Shown: positions 9,501 through 16,646 of the stretch, one piece after another
Position numbering within the stretch: the first letter of the stretch is position 1
Layout of the letters: each line of letters begins with the position of its first letter
Assembly (NCBI GenBank): GCA_009777535.1
Contig: WRLP01000009.1
Coordinates: 1-64,000 of the forward strand
DNA from: Treponema sp.
GTDB taxonomy: Bacteria > Spirochaetota > Spirochaetia > Treponematales > Breznakiellaceae
Direction of reading: 5' to 3'
DNA length: 64,000 nt
Made by a program: the position numbers and the translations under genes
The notes under the pieces: generated by a model
Told to the model about the DNA's origin: nothing
What the model saw: the letters and a program-made list of their open reading frames with translations, nothing else
Databases searched by the model: none

Positions 9501-10077
9501 TGCCGGTATTTTCCCCGCCGCTGCACATAACGAGGATATTACCCTCTTTGATCCAGCCGATAGGAAAAGCGAAGTAGGGCGCTTTTTTTTCCCTCGTAGC
9601 TTGCAGAAAAAACCGGCGGGCGTTTTTAATCCCTGCCTTGCGGATTTTATCACAGAGCAGGACTGGCTTGGCCTGTTCGCTCTAAGCGCCGGTTTTGGCA
9701 TGGAAGAAAACGCCCGCAAATTCCGTGCACGCGGCGATGAATACGCAGCGGCGCTTTTGGCAAGCCTTGCCAATTCGCTGACAGAGGCATTTGCCGAAGA
9801 AGTGCACCTGCGCATCCGCCGAGAATGGTGGGGCTATGCAGCCGCAGAAACACTTTCGGCGGAAAATGTGCTGAAGGGAGAATACACCGGTATTCGCCCC
9901 GCCTTCGGTTATCCGTCATGCCCTAATCACGAAGACAAGCGGATTGCCTTCAAGGCTCTCGAAGCGCAGAAACGCTGCGGCTTTGAATTAACAGAATCCG
10001 CCATGATGATTCCGGCAGCCTCAGTTTGCGGAATGTTCTTTGCCAACCCCGGGGCGTACTATTTTAGCGCGGGTTAG
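6520..10077 (+). CDS. metH: Cobalamin-dependent methionine synthase
   Basis: MetH transfers a methyl group from 5-methyltetrahydrofolate to homocysteine through methylcobalamin. At 1185 residues all modules are present. The homocysteine-binding barrel (about 1-325) has zinc ligands C244, C307 and C308 (GLNCSFG, GGCCGS). Then come the pterin-binding barrel (about 360-620, GERTSVAGS), the cobalamin cap and binding domain (about 670-900, DVHDIG with the lower-ligand His766), and the SAM-binding reactivation domain (about 930-1185, RPAFGYP at 1126-1132). The intact reactivation domain implies independent repair of oxidised cobalamin. It fits with metF at 37.4 kb and with the uptake operon upstream if that carries corrinoids. 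No cobalamin riboswitch was seen in the 84-bp leader region. Confidence 0.97.
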   Translation: MSIREQLDTAARERILILDGAMGSMIQKYNLTENDFRGDVFASHHVPLKGCNDVLCLTKPEIIGALHDAYLKAGADIIETCSFNSTSVSLGDFGLSDFAYEISAAAAAIARKCADRFSASGRRRFVAGSMGPTAKSASLSPDYNNPAKRSIYWDELEAAYYDNARGLLDGGADIFMVETIFDTLNAKAALFAISRLLEERGADVPVMISATVSGESGRLLSGQTLEAFCISVLHAKPWAIGLNCSFGAEKLLPHVRLLSDIVPCLTSAHPNAGLPNQLGVYDETPQTMSAHVEAYLKEGLVNIIGGCCGSTPEHIAAIAAVAAAYKGRQAHKEKLKHSGKSTLAGLEPLVIEKQMSANTEKIVLIGERTSVAGSRKFLRLISEGNYEGAAAIARDMVEEGAAVIDISTDDAMLDAGNAMAAFLDFALMDPNISKVPFMINSSSWNVLETGLKRLQGKGLVNSINLKDGEKEFLRRAGIIRRYGAAAVVMLIDEQGQAASYERRIEIAQRSYKLLIDSGFPSCDIVFDPNVFTVATGVSEHNSYATDFIRACSWIRDNCPDVQISGGISNLSFSFRGNNALREAMHSVFLKHAAAAGLSMAIVNPAARVSYGDIEENLRNAIEDVILNRDTEATERLLAATEQFSAGVSPNAKDVPPEKSGRLLDAESRVVQAMHKGHDDIEADIVELLKKYKRPLDIIEGPLMEGMKEVSIRLGKGSMYLPQVIRSARVMKKAIIVLEPQIEAEKRLAKQAASPKILLATVKGDVHDIGKNIVGLVLGCNGYAIIDLGVMVPCEQIIETAEREGVSAVGLSGLISPSLDEMINIAGEMESRGMTIPLLIGGAAASLAHTALRIVPEYSGPVVYVPDAGKSAETVRALLSETERSRFLEAIEESYRKAAEHHKMIQSNIKIIPLAEARANRAPPGPSVDEPKTTGIIELNNYPLDRVIPYIDWTSFLESWEMQGAAAATKENLLEDAKIFLQRIRTETLLTLNGVAGIFPAAAHNEDITLFDPADRKSEVGRFFFPRSLQKKPAGVFNPCLADFITEQDWLGLFALSAGFGMEENARKFRARGDEYAAALLASLANSLTEAFAEEVHLRIRREWWGYAAAETLSAENVLKGEYTGIRPAFGYPSCPNHEDKRIAFKALEAQKRCGFELTESAMMIPAASVCGMFFANPGAYYFSAG

Positions 10078-10084
10078 ATAATAT

Positions 10085-10489
10085 CTATCTCTTTCCACCT
10101 TCAAACCATTTTAAAAAATCCGCAGGAAGCATGATAAATGGTTCTTTGGGAAAATGTTTTATATTCCCGCTTATTAAAATTGATCCGCTTCCCCTGGCAG
10201 TATCATAGAATATCTGGTCGGATTCATCGGACAGTTTAGTATCGCCAGGGAAAGGGTTAAATGAGATACCAATCTTCCTGATAATATCTATTAGCCTGCG
10301 CACATTGCCAGAATGAATTTTGTTTGCGAATTTAGGACGCAGCATAACGGTTTCATATTCATTTAATATTATTGAATTGCAGTACAGTTCAGCCTTACGG
10401 CTAAAAATCATTTTCATTATTTGGGAAGGTTTGCCGCCAGGATTTATAAGAGCCGAAACAACAACATTGGTATCCAATACCAGACGCAC
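10085..10489 (-). CDS. PIN-domain toxin of a type II toxin-antitoxin pair
   Basis: A 134-residue PIN-fold ribonuclease. The N-terminal strand LVLDTNVVVSAL holds the first acidic residue, with conserved acidic positions further on (NEYE, DESDQIFYDTA) and the ISGNIKHF segment typical of the COG1569-type subfamily. Toxins of this class cleave RNA using a metal held by acidic residues. The start is GTG at 10487-10489, directly abutting the antitoxin stop with no intervening base, a tight arrangement that should keep toxin output below antitoxin. Confidence 0.88.
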   Translation of the reverse strand: MRLVLDTNVVVSALINPGGKPSQIMKMIFSRKAELYCNSIILNEYETVMLRPKFANKIHSGNVRRLIDIIRKIGISFNPFPGDTKLSDESDQIFYDTARGSGSILISGNIKHFPKEPFIMLPADFLKWFEGGKR

Positions 10490-10777
10490 TTATTTACCTT
10501 TTTTTCTGCGGGCTGCGGCGACTTCTGTGTTAATTTCGTCTATTGTCATAAAATTGAGGCCGCCCCTTACTGCCTGCACCTGAACTTCCTCAAGCAGCCT
10601 CATTGCCTCTGCACGGTTGATGGTGTCTATTAGGTCTTCAAAATCCTGCCCCGTGATATCAAAAACAAGCATAGAAGGTTTGCCATTGTTTGTTAATACA
10701 ATTTTTCCGCTGCGCTTAAGGGTTTCCTGTGTTTTACGTGGATGCGCAGAAAATTCCCGAATACTTAAAAATTCCAT
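10490..10777 (-). CDS. Phd/YefM-type antitoxin
   Basis: A 95-residue antitoxin. The N-terminal fold SIREFSAHPRKTQETLK, then KIVLTNNGKPSMLVF, matches the Phd/YefM pattern of DNA binding. The C-terminal helix rich in Glu, Arg and Lys would wrap the toxin. It is first in the operon, as usual for toxin-antitoxin loci. A consensus-like promoter and an 8-bp inverted repeat lie directly upstream, as expected for autoregulation by the complex. Confidence 0.87.
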   Translation of the reverse strand: MEFLSIREFSAHPRKTQETLKRSGKIVLTNNGKPSMLVFDITGQDFEDLIDTINRAEAMRLLEEVQVQAVRGGLNFMTIDEINTEVAAARRKKGK

Positions 10778-10795
10778 AAACTACTCTTAATATTC

Positions 10796-10823
10796 ATTAT
10801 ATTTTGTATCTGATAATTGTCAA
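10796..10823 (-). promoter_or_regulatory. Promoter of the PIN toxin-antitoxin operon
   Basis: On the minus strand TTGACA (10818-10823) and TATAAT (10796-10801) are both perfect consensus hexamers with a 16-bp spacer. The predicted RNA start is about 10789, giving a leader of roughly 12 nt. Confidence 0.7.
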
Positions 10824-10844
10824 TCTATTGTCGGCGAATTATCA
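10811..10844. promoter_or_regulatory. Inverted repeat, likely antitoxin operator
   Basis: TGATAATT (10811-10818) and AATTATCA (10837-10844) form a perfect 8-bp inverted repeat with an 18-bp spacer. It surrounds the -35 box of the toxin-antitoxin promoter, and its right arm includes the stop codon of the XRE gene. Binding by the antitoxin complex is inferred. Confidence 0.5.
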
Positions 10845-11171
10845 GCGTATCTGCCGGGGCTCGCCTTTCTCTGCCCAGGCATTTATTGCCAGCATCACAT
10901 TTTCCTGGTCCGTGGCGCTGAGCTTACGGTATATATTTACCAGTTTCCGTTCGGCCATGCTTAAACCTTCCGGCTCCGTACCTGTAACCAGGTATTCCAC
11001 CGATGTGTTCAGCAGTTTTGCAATCTCGATTCCTTCTTTTATGTTAGGGTAGGTCTTACGGGTCATCCATTTTCTGAATGTGCCAAAGGGTACGCCGATC
11101 TTACCGGCAACCCATTCCTGGGTCGTATTTTTTGCCTTGATCTCGCTTTTTAGCCTCATCCAGAAGTCCAT
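10842..11171 (-). CDS. XRE-family HTH regulator
   Basis: A 109-residue protein with an N-terminal helix-turn-helix of the Xre/Cro type (about 5-65: TTQEWVAGKIGVPFGTFRKW, then YPNIKEGIEIAKLLNTSVEYL) and a short C-terminal helical tail (SMAERKLVNIYRKLSATDQENVM) seen in small spirochaete and clostridial regulators. It lies just upstream of the toxin-antitoxin promoter, same strand, and is divergent from the secreted protein gene at 11331. The 159-bp space holds repeated AGGGCAA motifs that may be its operators. Confidence 0.85.
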   Translation of the reverse strand: MDFWMRLKSEIKAKNTTQEWVAGKIGVPFGTFRKWMTRKTYPNIKEGIEIAKLLNTSVEYLVTGTEPEGLSMAERKLVNIYRKLSATDQENVMLAINAWAEKGEPRQIR

Positions 11172-11216
11172 AGCGATATTTTATTCTAAAAAATGGTCAA
11201 AATTGGCTTATTTTAC

Positions 11217-11248
11217 TTGACAAATAGGGCAATATTGCGCATTATATT
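11217..11248 (+). promoter_or_regulatory. Promoter with repeated AGGGCAA motifs
   Basis: TTGACA at 11217-11222 is followed after 17 bp by CATTAT (11240-11245), overlapping a TATATT at 11243-11248. The motif ATAGGGCAA occurs at about 11224-11232 inside the spacer and again at about 11256-11264, with a variant (ATAGGCAA) near 11288. These direct repeats could bind the divergent XRE regulator; that is inference. Confidence 0.5.
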
Positions 11249-11330
11249 GTTATTCATAGGGCAAATAAAGAACATTTATTTATTACGATAGGCAATTTTG
11301 AGCTTATTGGGAAAAATTCAGGAGGTTTTT

Positions 11331-11960
11331 ATGAAAAAAATGGTTTTAATGATAATTATTGGGTTTTGTGCAACTGCTAGTCAATTAATGGCTCAATCGG
11401 CACCTTTTAATGGTTACGACCAAGTTGTATGGGGTTCTTCTTTAGAAGATGTAAGAAATGCATACAATATTGGAAATAATATTGTTTTAAGTGAAAATTA
11501 CAATAATGATCCAAATATTGCAAGCTTAATACTTGAAACTGCATCTGAAAGCATTAAAAGACGCCAGTTCCTTTTTAATAAATGGAATTCAAATTCATAC
11601 AGACTTTATCGTGTATGGGTTACTTACTCTGATTCAAAAGATGACACACACAATACATTAAAAACTCGTTTGCAACAGATATATAGCACACCTACAGACA
11701 ATAAAATGAATGTTGGTGAAGCAAAAGAATATTTTGGTCAAGTTACAGTTGTCTATAGACAAGAGACCATTTCTTATGGAAATTATTCTCCGGAAATTGA
11801 AGTTGAATTAATACGTAGGGTAACTGGAAATCCACCCAGATATGGAGATATGTTTGATTCAATTAGAGCATCTGAGTATCAAAAACATAATTATATTCAG
11901 GTATGTTATACTTGGAAAAAATTACGTGATGAATATCAAGCTTCACAAGTAGGGCTTTGA
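11331..11960 (+). CDS. Secreted protein of unknown function
   Basis: A 209-residue protein with a clear signal peptide (MKKMVLMIIIGFCATASQLMAQ, cleavage expected after the AQS region). The ATG at 11331 has a strong AGGAGG at ideal spacing. The mature protein opens with GYDQVVWGSSLEDVR, a motif seen in small spirochaete exported proteins that begin with a WGxSxEdV segment, then an alpha/beta region with many Tyr and Asn. No family with known function was recognised. Composition is more AT-rich than metH and htpG. It is probably co-transcribed with a 35-codon ORF that follows after 16 nt. Confidence 0.75.
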   Translation: MKKMVLMIIIGFCATASQLMAQSAPFNGYDQVVWGSSLEDVRNAYNIGNNIVLSENYNNDPNIASLILETASESIKRRQFLFNKWNSNSYRLYRVWVTYSDSKDDTHNTLKTRLQQIYSTPTDNKMNVGEAKEYFGQVTVVYRQETISYGNYSPEIEVELIRRVTGNPPRYGDMFDSIRASEYQKHNYIQVCYTWKKLRDEYQASQVGL

Positions 11961-11976
11961 TTGTAAGGAGATACTT

Positions 11977-12084
11977 ATGGATATTGAGGATGCTTCTCTT
12001 GAGGTAATGTCCCGTGAAGAATTATTGAGTGTAGCAAAACACCTTCGGGATAGAATTCGTGATGGAATAGATAAAAGAATTTGA
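11977..12084 (+). CDS. 35-residue ORF, possibly a truncated gene
   Basis: ATG at 11977 with TAAGGAG upstream opens a 35-codon frame ending in TGA at 12082-12084. The peptide is a charged helix (MSREELLSVAKHLRDRIRDG). It resembles the first helix of longer proteins that begin with an EELL...LRxxIR segment, so it may be the remnant of a larger gene. It follows the secreted protein gene by 16 nt on the same strand. Whether it is translated is unknown. Confidence 0.4.
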   Translation: MDIEDASLEVMSREELLSVAKHLRDRIRDGIDKRI

Positions 12085-12157
12085 GAATTATTTAAGATAT
12101 AAAATATGTTTAAAAAATGCGTTCGTCATATAAAACAAACATACGATTAACGCTATA

Positions 12158-12184
12158 CCGCCAATCGACGGGGCGGGGTTTTTT
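12158..12184 (+). terminator. Rho-independent terminator
   Basis: CCGCC (12158-12162) pairs with GGCGG (12172-12176), followed by GG and six T. It suits the end of the transcript covering the secreted protein and the 35-codon ORF. The surrounding 12085-12357 region shows no supported gene. Confidence 0.5.
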
Positions 12185-12312
12185 CAAGCGCCCTCTGCGC
12201 ATTTTTTCTAATTAATGGTTAGTGTTGTTAGTGTGGTTCGTGGTTAGATTCTTGTAAAGCTTTATTTGTTTCAGTCTACTAGTTGCTAAGCCAATTAATT
12301 CCAAATTCAGCC

Positions 12313-12349
12313 TCCGACCAATTTACTTTTCACTAGTAAATCGGTCGGG
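12313..12349. terminator. Long hairpin downstream of htpG
   Basis: Arms of about 15 nt (TCCGACCAATTTACT and AGTAAATCGGTCGGG) pair almost perfectly around a 7-nt loop. It lies 9 bp beyond the htpG stop. No T-run follows on either strand, so it may stabilise the 3' end or terminate inefficiently. Confidence 0.5.
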
Positions 12350-12357
12350 CGTCTTTG

Positions 12358-14295
12358 TCAACCGCTCGCCAGCAGCCGGTTCAGTCTTTTTACAAAACCT
12401 GCCGGGTCTTTCAGCTTTACGCCCTCCACGAGCAGCGCCTGATCGAGCAGCACTCCGGCGATATCTGCGATGCGCTCTTCGTCATCAATGCTTTTCAGAT
12501 TTATCAGAATTGGGTGATCGCCGTTTACTTCCAGAATGGGCTTTATTTCTGGCATTTCGGCCTGTCCCATGGCTTTGAGCATTTGCGCCATTTGTATCGA
12601 CGGATCCTTTTCGTCAGCAACAATGCACGACGGCGAATCGTGGAGGCGGCGGGAAAGTTTTACGTCTTTTACACGGTGGCCCAGGGCTTTTTTTATCTTT
12701 TCTATGACAGGTTTCGCTTCTTTTTCAGCAGCCTTGTCTTTTTTTTCACCTAACTCTTCGTCCGCTCCGGCGCGGTTGACTGCCTTCAGCTCCCAGCTCT
12801 GGCTTTCGCTCTTGCCGTCGGCACCGGGGGTTTCTTTCCTGTAACTGTGCAGGGAAGGAATTACAATCTCGTCGATGTCATCGTCCATGATAAGGACTTC
12901 TATCTCTTTGGCGCGATAGGCTTCCAAAAGCGGTGATGCTCTAAGGGTTTTCTCATCGCCGCCTGATGCGCCGCCGCCTGTAATGTAATAAATATTTTTC
13001 TGATCGCTTTTCATGCGGGAAACATAATCGGAAAAACTTGTCCAGCCTTCCACAGCGGTGCTCTTAAAACGCACGAGGTCCTGAATGGCCTCACGGTTGG
13101 CATAATCCTGGTATAATCCTTCCTTCAACGGCCGGTTAAACTGGCCGATAAAGTTTTCCCATTTTTCCTTTGCCTCGTCTCCGCCGGAAACTGCGTTATC
13201 TGCCATTTGCTTGAATTCCGAAAGCAGCTTTTTTACTGAAGCGTTTTTGATGTTCAAAAGAATTTTATTCTGCTGCAAAATTTCACGGCTTACATTCAGG
13301 GGAAGATCCTCGGAATCTATAACACCCCGCACAAAGCGCAGATAGGTCGGCATCAGTTCTTTGTCGTCATCGGTTATAAATACCCGTTTTACATAGAGTT
13401 TTACACCCGGCTTGTAATCAACATTGTACAGATCGAACGGAGCCTTTTGGGGGATATAGAACAGGGTGGTATATTCCAGGGTTCCCTCCGCCTTGGTATG
13501 AATGTAGTGTAACGGAGCCTCATTGTCATGGCTGTGCTGTTTGTAAAATTCTGTGTAGTCATCTTCCTTGATTTCAGTTTTTGCCTGCCTCCACAGCGCT
13601 GTTCCGGAGTTTATCCTGTCTGTTTTTGTTTTGCTGCCTTTTTCCTTCCCTTTGTCGTCCCACTCCTTTTCATCGTATGTAAGATAAATCGGGAATGCAA
13701 CGTGATTTGAGTAACGCTTGATAATGTCCTCTATTGACCAGCGGTTGGCGTATTCTGTTCCTTCTTCCGAAAGATGAAGGATCACTGTCGTTCCCTGATT
13801 GCTGCGCTCTGCGCTCTCGATCTCAAAACCGTCTTTGCCGTCGCTAGACCACTTCCAGGCAGTATCCTCGCCGGCCTTGCGGCTTATCACTTCAATTTTT
13901 TCCGCCGCCATAAAAGCCGAATAAAAGCCCACGCCGAACTGGCCGATCAGATTGGAATCTTTTTTAGCATCTTCGGCGAGCTTCTCCAAAAAGACACGGG
14001 TGCCGGAACGTGCAATGGTGCCAAGAGAGTCGATTAAGTCGCCTTCGTTCATGCCGATTCCGTTGTCCGATACCGTGAGGGTTTTGGCTTCTTTATCGAA
14101 AGATATATCTATTCTTGGATCAAAATCGATCGATTTGTATGCATCGTCCGCCACAGTCAGATATTTGAGCTTGTCCAAAGCGTCGGAGGCGTTTGATACG
14201 AGCTCCCGCAGAAAAATTTCCCGGTTGGAGTAAAGCGAGTGAATGATAAGGTGAAGCAACCGGCTTACTTCGGTTTGAAACTGGTGTTGTGCCAT
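12358..14295 (-). CDS. htpG: Molecular chaperone HtpG (Hsp90)
   Basis: A 645-residue bacterial Hsp90. The GHKL ATPase domain (about 1-230) has ELVSNASDALDK, VSDNGIGM and GQFGVGFYSAF. The middle domain (about 230-500) has DLPLNVSREILQQ, and the C-terminal dimerisation domain follows (about 510-640). Length and motif order are normal for HtpG, and an extra Lys/Glu-rich stretch (EKKDKAAEKEAKP) sits before the C-terminal domain. It folds and remodels client proteins in the cytoplasm under stress. The ATG is preceded by TAGGAG. No CIRCE-type inverted repeat was seen upstream. Confidence 0.97.
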   Translation of the reverse strand: MAQHQFQTEVSRLLHLIIHSLYSNREIFLRELVSNASDALDKLKYLTVADDAYKSIDFDPRIDISFDKEAKTLTVSDNGIGMNEGDLIDSLGTIARSGTRVFLEKLAEDAKKDSNLIGQFGVGFYSAFMAAEKIEVISRKAGEDTAWKWSSDGKDGFEIESAERSNQGTTVILHLSEEGTEYANRWSIEDIIKRYSNHVAFPIYLTYDEKEWDDKGKEKGSKTKTDRINSGTALWRQAKTEIKEDDYTEFYKQHSHDNEAPLHYIHTKAEGTLEYTTLFYIPQKAPFDLYNVDYKPGVKLYVKRVFITDDDKELMPTYLRFVRGVIDSEDLPLNVSREILQQNKILLNIKNASVKKLLSEFKQMADNAVSGGDEAKEKWENFIGQFNRPLKEGLYQDYANREAIQDLVRFKSTAVEGWTSFSDYVSRMKSDQKNIYYITGGGASGGDEKTLRASPLLEAYRAKEIEVLIMDDDIDEIVIPSLHSYRKETPGADGKSESQSWELKAVNRAGADEELGEKKDKAAEKEAKPVIEKIKKALGHRVKDVKLSRRLHDSPSCIVADEKDPSIQMAQMLKAMGQAEMPEIKPILEVNGDHPILINLKSIDDEERIADIAGVLLDQALLVEGVKLKDPAGFVKRLNRLLASG

Positions 14296-14331
14296 GATGG
14301 GCTCCTATTAGAAAATAATTTTTTTTGGTGT

Positions 14332-14339
14332 ATTATAAT
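14332..14339. promoter_or_regulatory. Overlapping divergent -10 boxes (htpG and MFS gene)
   Basis: The sequence TATTATAATA contains TATAAT on both strands (plus 14334-14339, minus 14332-14337). It sits midway in the 64-bp space between htpG and the MFS gene. Convincing -35 boxes were not found. Confidence 0.35.
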
Positions 14340-14359
14340 ATTACATAATCAGGATAAAA

Positions 14360-15508
14360 ATGTCAAATATTGTTTTATTGGGGCTGGTCAGCCTCTTTAC
14401 TGATATAAGCACGGAAATGGTTTACCCCATTATGCCGTTGTATCTGTCGGCAGTAATGGGCGCTGGGCCGGCCATTATCGGGATAATAGAAGGAATTGCC
14501 GAAAGCATAGCAAGCATTATCAAACTTTTTTCGGGAATTATCGTCGACCGTTACGGGCATAAAAAACGCTTTGCCATATTTGGTTATGCGTCATCAACTG
14601 TCAATAAAATTATTATTTTGTTTTCAACCGCGTGGACTGGTGTTTTAATCGCCCGTATAATCGACCGTTTCGGCAAGGGGATCCGCACAGCGCCAAGAGA
14701 CGCAATGATCGCAGAGTCTGCCGATAAATCGCGGCTCGGCAGGGCTTATGGCTTGCATAAGGGGCTTGATTTACTTGGCACCGCCATCGGTATTTTACTG
14801 GCATGGGTTATCCTCTCCCTCGGCGGGAATGAGTACAAAAAAATATTTATATTTTCGTTGATCCCTGCCCTGATTGGGCTTACATTTCTTTTTTTTGTAA
14901 AAGATAAAAAACTAATAAGTGCCGGTAACAGAATCGCCTTTAACTGGAAAAACCTTGACAAGCGGCTTAAACTGTTTTTAATTTTTATATTCTTGTTCAC
15001 TCTGGGTAATTCATCAAATGCTTTTATTCTGCTGCGCGCCTACAACGCCAGTTTTTCGCCAAGAGGCGCAATAATGCTTTATTTTGTTTTTAATATGACA
15101 GGTTCCCTCTTGTCATATCCGGCAGGATCACTATCTGATAAAATCGGCAGAAAAAACCTGCTCTGCACGGGTTATTTGCTGTATGGGATCGTGTATATTG
15201 GCATTGCTCTGGCATCGAATAGCATCACATTCATTGCGTTATTTGTCATTTACGGGTTTTATACAGCCATGACCGCCGGTGTTGAACGTGCGCTGATAGT
15301 GGATATGGTTCCGCCGGAACACAAGGCCGGGGCATTGGGGCTACATGCGGCGATTGCGGGAATAGGCCTGCTGCCGGCTTCTGTTATTGCGGGGTTGTTA
15401 TGGCAATGGCAGGGACATTCTGCCCCGTTTTTGTTCGGCGGTACATTGGCGTTCATTACCAGTATTGGCGTTTATGTTATATTGAATAAATACGATGTTT
15501 TACGATAA
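14360..15508 (+). CDS. MFS transporter, probable drug or metabolite exporter
   Basis: A 382-residue integral membrane protein with about 12 hydrophobic helices. The N-terminal SLFTDISTEMVYPIMPLYL and the loop DRYGHKKRF with DRFGKGIRTAPRDAMIA are typical of the MFS subgroup often annotated as YfcJ/SetA-like or multidrug exporters. The second half repeats the loop motif (GSLSDKIGRKNLL). AGGA precedes the ATG. The substrate cannot be told from sequence. A fliG paralogue starts 11 nt downstream and may share the transcript. Confidence 0.88.
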   Translation: MSNIVLLGLVSLFTDISTEMVYPIMPLYLSAVMGAGPAIIGIIEGIAESIASIIKLFSGIIVDRYGHKKRFAIFGYASSTVNKIIILFSTAWTGVLIARIIDRFGKGIRTAPRDAMIAESADKSRLGRAYGLHKGLDLLGTAIGILLAWVILSLGGNEYKKIFIFSLIPALIGLTFLFFVKDKKLISAGNRIAFNWKNLDKRLKLFLIFIFLFTLGNSSNAFILLRAYNASFSPRGAIMLYFVFNMTGSLLSYPAGSLSDKIGRKNLLCTGYLLYGIVYIGIALASNSITFIALFVIYGFYTAMTAGVERALIVDMVPPEHKAGALGLHAAIAGIGLLPASVIAGLLWQWQGHSAPFLFGGTLAFITSIGVYVILNKYDVLR

Positions 15509-15518
15509 CTTGTAAAAT

Positions 15519-16646
15519 ATGGGGAATATACTGCGGCGCGGTCTTGATGCGTACAAGCAGACCATCAAAATACCGCTGCATGAAGATCAAAAAAAAGATT
15601 CGCGGGCTGTCGGACAGAGTATACATCATTCTGACGGACAGGAACAGCCGGATTCCAAGTACCGGCGTGTGGCGAAATTTCTTATTTTGATAGGCGGCGA
15701 GCAGGCGGCGGGTATTCTTGCAGAGCTCGATCCCGATCAGATTGAAAAAATATCCAAAGAAATCGCACTAATCAAAGTAATAAAGCCAGATGAAGGGCAG
15801 GAGATTCTTGAAGAATTTCAAAACCTGTTTTCGATGACCTGCCGATATTCAGGCCTTTCCCGCGGCGGCATCGAGGCTGCCCGCCGCATACTCTATGCGG
15901 CGATGGGGCCGGAAAAAGGCGAAGCCCTGCTGAATAAAGCCGTTCCCGTATCAAGAGAAAACCTCTTCAGTTTTTTGGAGGAGTTTACTTCTGAACAACT
16001 GGCCATGCTTATTAAAGAGGAAGCTCCTCAAATGGCGGCGTTGATACTTTCCCGTCTGCCGCCGAAACTTTCGGCCGGAACAATCAGCAAACTGGCGCCG
16101 GAAAGCAAGCCGGAAATATTAAAGCGCATTGCCCATCAGGGGGAGGTTTCTCCGGAAGTTCTTGAACAGGTCTCGGCAGCATTAAAAGAAAAAGTGAGGC
16201 ATATTTCCGGCGGTGCAAAGGATTTTAAAATTGACGGAATGCAGACACTTACGGCAATTTTGAAACAGGGCGATTATGCTTTCGGCGACTGGATTGTAAA
16301 CGAGCTTGAAGAAAGCCACCCTGCGATAGGGAAGGATCTGAAAAACAGCCTGTATACTCTTGATGATGTAATTTACACCGTAGACCGGCCGGTGCAGGAA
16401 AAACTGAAAACCATGTCCGATCGGGAAATTGCCATTCTTCTGAAAGGCAGGGGAAATGATTTCAGCGATAAACTGCTGTCCTGCGTATCAGCTAACCGCA
16501 GGCAGTTGATAAGGGAAGAGGGTGAAATCCTGGGAGCTGTACCAAAACGGGACTGTGATGCCGCGGCCAGCGAATTCCTTGCGTGGTTCAGGCTCGCCCG
16601 CGAAAAGGGAGATATAATGTTATACACCGATAAGGATCTTATATGA
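15519..16646 (+). CDS. fliG: FliG-family flagellar switch paralogue (FliG1-like)
   Basis: FliG forms the cytoplasmic rotor ring that takes torque from the stator. This 375-residue protein has all FliG regions: an N-terminal domain (about 45-140, FLILIGGEQAAGILAELDPDQ), a middle domain with EEAPQ (167-171) where most FliG have EHPQ, and the C-terminal torque domain (about 275-370, LDDVIYTVDRPVQ and VSANRRQLIREE). A 40-residue Lys/Gln/Asp-rich N-terminal extension is unusual. Spirochaetes usually carry two FliG copies, and this one stands alone rather than in a flagellar operon, which suits the FliG1 paralogue. The last 4 bp overlap the peptidase gene (ATGA). Confidence 0.87.
   Translation: MGNILRRGLDAYKQTIKIPLHEDQKKDSRAVGQSIHHSDGQEQPDSKYRRVAKFLILIGGEQAAGILAELDPDQIEKISKEIALIKVIKPDEGQEILEEFQNLFSMTCRYSGLSRGGIEAARRILYAAMGPEKGEALLNKAVPVSRENLFSFLEEFTSEQLAMLIKEEAPQMAALILSRLPPKLSAGTISKLAPESKPEILKRIAHQGEVSPEVLEQVSAALKEKVRHISGGAKDFKIDGMQTLTAILKQGDYAFGDWIVNELEESHPAIGKDLKNSLYTLDDVIYTVDRPVQEKLKTMSDREIAILLKGRGNDFSDKLLSCVSANRRQLIREEGEILGAVPKRDCDAAASEFLAWFRLAREKGDIMLYTDKDLI

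Noticed and set aside
7903-9919. Several minus-strand frames inside metH
   Set aside because: The metH frame has all family motifs; the others are shadows.
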